In this document: positions 60,574-64,000 of the stretch, one piece after another
Numbering within the stretch: position 1 is the first letter of the stretch
Layout of the letters: every line of letters begins with the position of its first letter
Origin: Fidelibacterota bacterium
GTDB taxonomy: Bacteria; Fidelibacterota; UBA8477; JABMPR01
NCBI GenBank assembly: GCA_021734325.1
Contig: JAIPJF010000002.1
Location: 120,726 to 184,725 of the forward strand
DNA length: 64,000 nt
Reading direction: 5' to 3'
Position numbers and translations under genes: made by a program
The notes under the pieces: generated by a model
What the model was told of the DNA's origin: nothing
Databases searched by the model: none
What the model saw: the letters and a program-made list of their open reading frames with translations, nothing else

Positions 60574-60727
60574 AACTTCCCAACCTCCCAACTTCCCAAC
60601 CTCCCAACCTCCCAACCCACCAACCCACCAACCTCCCAACCCACCAACCTCCCAACCCACCAACCCACCAACCCACCAACCTCCCAACCTCCCAACTTCC
60701 CAACTTCCCAACTTCCCAACCTCCTAA
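60574..60727. repeat. Octamer minisatellite (CCTCCCAA/CCACCAAC variants)
   Basis: About 150 bases of tandem octamers alternate between CTTCCCAA, CCTCCCAA and CCACCAAC-type units. On the minus strand it translates to Trp/Gly/Val-rich repeats in several frames (60253-60719), which are artefacts, not proteins. Confidence 0.88.
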
Positions 60728-60947
60728 CTCACAATAATAACTTTGGAGAACATAGCCCTACCTTTATATTGGCGCGCTTTTTAATCCAGCAGACTGGATT
60801 AAAAAGCCCCGGCGAAGTCCCGATCCCGACACTTGTGTCGGGATGTCGGAACGAAGACGGGCTGAAAACTCGAAAGATTTATGAAATTGTCTCAGAATTG
60901 ATGTCTGGGAACCTGACAAATAAAATAAGTATGAAGGATAGATCCTT
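60728..60947. other. secD leader region with two hairpins
   Basis: 60777-60806 is an AT-rich hairpin (GCTTTTAATCCAG...CTGGATTAAAAAGC with loop CAGA). 60820-60846 holds CCCGATCCCGACA...TGTCGGGAT, a repeat-type hairpin like 711-740. The secD promoter should lie between these and 60948, but no box is clear. Confidence 0.5.
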
Positions 60948-62810
60948 ATGTCTGGAACTTTGCGAATGCGTGTCTTTTTGGTTGTGCTCCTCATTGGTGC
61001 TGCAGCCTACATGCTAAGAGATACCATTAGCTATTACTCAATGAACGATGCCCAAAAAGAGGCTCTCATCGAGAGTGGCGAGATGGAGAAAATGCGAAGA
61101 AACATAATTCATCAGGGCCTGGATCTGCAGGGGGGCATGCATGTCGTCCTGGAAGTGGATCTGGAAGAGCTGATCAAAACTCGCGTTAGTGATGGGGACG
61201 ATCTGATCAATGATCTCATTACATCCAGTCTGAAACAGGCTGAAGAGGAAGAGTCTGGGTTTTTCTCAACCTTCAAAGCCAATGTTGCTGCCACGAATAT
61301 CAGACTTGCCAGATATTTTCCAGTCTATGAAAAAGGACCCAATGGCGATGTGCTGGATGCGCTGGAATCAGATGCCAAGGACGCTGTTGACCGCGCTGAG
61401 GAGATCATCAGAAATCGTGTTGACCAGTTTGGCGTCTCTGAACCTACCATCCAAAGACAGGGTGATTGGAGAATTATTGTAGAATTGGCCGGTATCAGCA
61501 ATCAGGCGCAGGCCAGAGAATTGATCCAGGCGACAGCTCTCCTCGAGTTCATTCTGGTCCAGGAAGATGCCCAACTCCTGAATGAAGTGATCAGAAATAT
61601 TGATAAGGCCTGGGCCGCTGATATGGGAGAAGATACAACAACCGTGAAACCTGATGCCACAGCAGCAGATACCAGCTCGGAGGACCTGGCTCCCAGTCTG
61701 GCCGATGTCCTGGCCGGTGATGACGGCGACTCATTGAGTATTACCGGTACCGGTGATATCAGTCGCCCCTTCTCATCCCTGATCAATATTGGATCCAATA
61801 CCATCTGGGTACCTGAAGAAAATGTCAGATCCATCAAATATAAATTGGACAAACCAAATATTGCTGCATCCATCCCTGCTGACTCTCGTCTGGCCTGGGG
61901 TGTGAGCACACGGGACATAACAGGTGATGGTCGACTTCATCGTGCCTTATATCTCCTGAAAGCCACTGCAGAACTTAATGGAGATGTGGTGACTGATGCC
62001 CGGGAATCTCTGGGTGGTTTCTCAGGAGCCGAGTTTGTCGTCCATCTGAATATGAATGATGAAGGTTCTCGTGAATGGACCAAGATCACAGCTGGGAATG
62101 TGGGCAAACGCATTGCCATCGTTATGGACGGAAATGTTCATATGGCTGGTGTGATTCGTGATAGAATCGCCGATGGCCGAACCCAGATCGAAGGCATGAA
62201 CGACCTGCAGGATGCAAAGAAACTGGCCGTTGTGCTTCGTGCCGGTGCATTGCCCGCTCCCATGATCATTGAAGAGGAGCGGACGATCGGTGCTTCGCTG
62301 GGAGCAGATTCTGTTGCCTCAAGTATGAAAGCGACCCTGATCGGTTTTGTCCTGGTGATCATCTTTATGGTGGTCTACTACAGAGGTGCAGGTCTGGTTG
62401 CAGATTTCGCGCTATTCCTGAACCTGACCTTTACCCTCGCTGTATTATCAACCTTGAATGCAACACTTACCTTGCCTGGTATTGCCGGTTTGATCCTTAC
62501 CGTTGGAATGGCAGTTGATGCCAATGTATTGATCTTTGAGCGCATCAGGGAAGAATTGAGAAATGCAAAGACGGTTAAGAAATCCATAGATGATGGATTT
62601 AACCGTGCCCTGACGACTATCGTAGATGCCAATTTGACAACCATTCTGGCTGCCGGTGTACTCTGGCAGTTTGGGAGTGGAACCATCAAGGGTTTTGCCA
62701 CCACACTATTCTGGGGTATCCTAACATCCATGATCACGGCCATCTTTATTACGCGGACAGTATTTATGGTCCTGACAGAACGTAAAACGATGACCAAGCT
62801 GAGCATCTGA
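60948..62810 (+). CDS. secD: Protein translocase subunit SecD
   Basis: A 620-residue membrane protein. One N-terminal helix (VFLVVLLIGAAAYML), then LDLQGGMHVVLEVD (D1 motif), a large periplasmic part with a low-complexity Asp/Ser/Thr insert (about 225-270), and five C-terminal helices with AGLILTVGMAVDANVLIFER and RIREEL. With SecF it uses the proton or sodium gradient to help pull exported proteins across the inner membrane. AAGGATAGATCCTT precedes the ATG. It is six bases from the SecF region start. Confidence 0.95.
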   Translation: MSGTLRMRVFLVVLLIGAAAYMLRDTISYYSMNDAQKEALIESGEMEKMRRNIIHQGLDLQGGMHVVLEVDLEELIKTRVSDGDDLINDLITSSLKQAEEEESGFFSTFKANVAATNIRLARYFPVYEKGPNGDVLDALESDAKDAVDRAEEIIRNRVDQFGVSEPTIQRQGDWRIIVELAGISNQAQARELIQATALLEFILVQEDAQLLNEVIRNIDKAWAADMGEDTTTVKPDATAADTSSEDLAPSLADVLAGDDGDSLSITGTGDISRPFSSLINIGSNTIWVPEENVRSIKYKLDKPNIAASIPADSRLAWGVSTRDITGDGRLHRALYLLKATAELNGDVVTDARESLGGFSGAEFVVHLNMNDEGSREWTKITAGNVGKRIAIVMDGNVHMAGVIRDRIADGRTQIEGMNDLQDAKKLAVVLRAGALPAPMIIEEERTIGASLGADSVASSMKATLIGFVLVIIFMVVYYRGAGLVADFALFLNLTFTLAVLSTLNATLTLPGIAGLILTVGMAVDANVLIFERIREELRNAKTVKKSIDDGFNRALTTIVDANLTTILAAGVLWQFGSGTIKGFATTLFWGILTSMITAIFITRTVFMVLTERKTMTKLSI

Positions 62811-62821
62811 GGAATTTGAAT

Positions 62822-63727
62822 ATGTTTGAATTGATTAAAAATGTGAATATTGATTTTCTTGCCAAAAGAAAGATTGCCGGAATTGGTTCCGGTCTGGTCA
62901 TCCTGGCAGGCTTGCTTAGTATTGTCCTCCATGGTGGACCGCTCTATAGTATCGATTTTGAGGGAGGTACCGAAATTCAGGTACGGTTTACCCAAGATGC
63001 CAGTGTTGAATCGGTACGAGATGCCCTTTCAAGTATCGGATATGGTGATGCAGCGATCCGTGAATTCGGGGATGCAAACGAGATCCTGATCCATGTGAAG
63101 ACCTCAACCCAGAGCGAAGAACAGGTCAGCACCATTCGCCAAGCACTGGGAACGATTCAGGGTGAGGATGCCTACGAGATTCGTCGCCTGGAGACGGTTG
63201 GACCAAAAATAGGTAAAGAATTACGTGGTGACATGATCTCAGCAGTGCTTATCGCAATGGCTGGTATCGTGATCTATATCTCCATCAGATTCCAGTTCAT
63301 GTATGCCATCGGTGCCCTGGTTGCCCTGGCCCATGATGTGTTGATAACACTAGGTGTTTTCTCCTTATTTAATATGGAAATATCACTCTCTGTTCTGGCA
63401 GCATTTCTATTCATTGTGGGTTATTCACTGAATGATACCATCGTCGTTTTTGACAGGATTAGAGAAAATGTTAAGGCCAAGCGCCATGACCCCTTTGCTT
63501 CTGTTATTAATGGGAGTTTGAATCAGACCTTGAATCGGACCATCATCACTTCATTGACTACGCTGACTGTTGTGGTGATCCTGCTTATTTTTGGAGGTGA
63601 AGTGATTCGACCGTTCGCCTTTGCATTGACTGTCGGTCTGATCGTCGGTACCTATTCATCGATCTTCATTGCCAGCCCGGTGGTATTGGTCTGGGATGAG
63701 AATCAGAAGAAAAAGAAAACCAGCTAA
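62822..63727 (+). CDS. secF: Protein translocase subunit SecF
   Basis: A 301-residue membrane protein. YSIDFEGGTEIQVRF (near 40-55) and FIVGYSLNDTIVVFDRIREN are SecF signatures; six helices are predictable. The ATG at 62822 follows GAGGAATTT; a TTG at 62816 is two codons earlier. SecD and SecF are separate but adjacent, forming one operon ended by the terminator at 63755. Confidence 0.95.
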   Translation: MFELIKNVNIDFLAKRKIAGIGSGLVILAGLLSIVLHGGPLYSIDFEGGTEIQVRFTQDASVESVRDALSSIGYGDAAIREFGDANEILIHVKTSTQSEEQVSTIRQALGTIQGEDAYEIRRLETVGPKIGKELRGDMISAVLIAMAGIVIYISIRFQFMYAIGALVALAHDVLITLGVFSLFNMEISLSVLAAFLFIVGYSLNDTIVVFDRIRENVKAKRHDPFASVINGSLNQTLNRTIITSLTTLTVVVILLIFGGEVIRPFAFALTVGLIVGTYSSIFIASPVVLVWDENQKKKKTS

Positions 63728-63754
63728 GTCTGATTCAATAAAAACTTGATCAAC

Positions 63755-63783
63755 AAAAAGCGCCCTTCGGGGTGCTTTTTGTT
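63755..63783 (+). terminator. secDF Rho-independent terminator
   Basis: AAAAAGCGCCC and GGGGTGCTTTTT pair (one G-T and small mismatch) around TTC, 28 bases after the secF stop, followed by TTTTTG. A clear operon end. Confidence 0.88.
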
Positions 63784-63793
63784 ATCCGCCTTC

Positions 63794-63859
63794 GCTCAGT
63801 GTGACGCTCGGGATAACGAAATGCGAATATAAAACCCTGACGGGTCTTTGCGACCCGCC
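63794..63859 (+). repeat. 66-bp direct repeat, second copy
   Basis: Matches 60233-60298 at 64 of 66 positions in the same orientation, so the pair brackets secD-secF. It includes GTGTGACGCTCGGGAT and ACCCTGACGGGTCTTTGCG. Confidence 0.85.
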
Positions 63860-63899
63860 TGTGTTAATGCCAGATGGCAAGTCCAGTAAAAAATTGAGT

Positions 63900-64000
63900 T
63901 CAAGTAATCAACTCTACATATTGTTTGACTACGTGTTTAGCAATGCCGGTCACCAAATGAACATAATCCACATCCTGCTTGTGCTGATAGGCAGTTTTAA
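63900..64000 (-). CDS. Possible C-terminal end of an unidentified protein (runs off window)
   Basis: On the minus strand 32 codons are open from the window edge to TGA at 63900-63902, giving KTAYQHKQDVDYVHLVTGIA and then KHVVKQYVELIT. The composition looks like a real helical C-terminus, but it is too short to recognise. The rest would lie beyond base 64000. Confidence 0.4.
   Translation of the reverse strand, partial: KTAYQHKQDVDYVHLVTGIAKHVVKQYVELIT

Noticed and set aside
60253..60719. Overlapping minus-strand frames encoding WEVGRLGGWWVGG-type repeats
   Set aside because: They are translations of the octamer minisatellite, present in three phases at once with no start signal or domain.
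61502..61918. 138-codon minus-strand frame in secD
   Set aside because: Antisense to a well-recognised SecD periplasmic domain.
62378..62995. 205-codon minus-strand frame across the secD/secF junction
   Set aside because: Antisense to two conserved membrane protein genes; no motif of its own.

Overview
The window comes from a Gram-negative bacterium. It encodes an outer-membrane capsule export system (an SLBB export protein, a Wzc-type tyrosine kinase and two Wzi-like barrels), small porin-like outer-membrane proteins, and separate secD and secF genes. Gene style and intergenic repeats suit the FCB superphylum (for example Neomarinimicrobiota or a relative). That placement is an impression from protein style, not a phylogenetic result.

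Layout. 1-6 kb: the end of a phosphoglycosyl transferase gene, a Wzi-like barrel, a brnTA toxin-antitoxin pair, a GIY-YIG nuclease gene set among dispersed palindromic repeats, and a membrane-bound WbpM/CapD-type 4,6-dehydratase. 6.2-14.9 kb: an 8.6-kb unit bounded by 57-bp inverted repeats. It carries a phage-type large terminase, unknown small genes, a PD-(D/E)XK nuclease with a probable Fe-S cluster, a DUF932 protein, a RadC-family protein, a DUF4143 remnant and a Phd/ParE-type toxin-antitoxin pair. I see no transposase in it. 15-16.4 kb: a winged-helix plus degenerate nucleotidyltransferase regulator flanked by inverted hairpin repeats.

16.6-55.2 kb: one large surface polysaccharide locus, all on the + strand. 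It has a UDP-GlcNAc 4-epimerase; the SLBB protein and Wzc; a complete pseudaminic acid pathway (pseB-C-G-H-I-F) interrupted by a decayed MaoC gene; a LIC12162-type transferase; Wzx; and a sulfotransferase. Next comes an unusual block of an HpcH/HpaI aldolase, two KdsB-like cytidylyltransferases, a cytidylyltransferase-like/2-hydroxyacid dehydrogenase fusion, two epimerases and a HAD phosphatase. It ends with a CDP-6-deoxyhexose branch (rfbG, a cupin epimerase, rfbF and aminotransferases), glycosyltransferases, Wzy, acyl- and deacetylases, a second phosphoglycosyl transferase and a second Wzi-like barrel. A strong terminator closes it at 55.25 kb.

55.3-64 kb: two paralogous outer-membrane proteins, wecB and a yefM-yoeB module on the - strand, then secD-secF on the + strand. 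Dispersed palindromes, a 66-bp direct repeat and a minisatellite lie between them.

Main points of interest: the transposase-less, terminase-carrying unit with terminal inverted repeats; the aldolase/KdsB-like block, which may make an uncommon CMP-activated keto-deoxy sugar; the fused cytidylyltransferase-like/dehydrogenase protein; a MaoC pseudogene whose two disabling mutations can be pinpointed; and repeat families that crowd the flanks but seem absent from the 17.8-55 kb locus.
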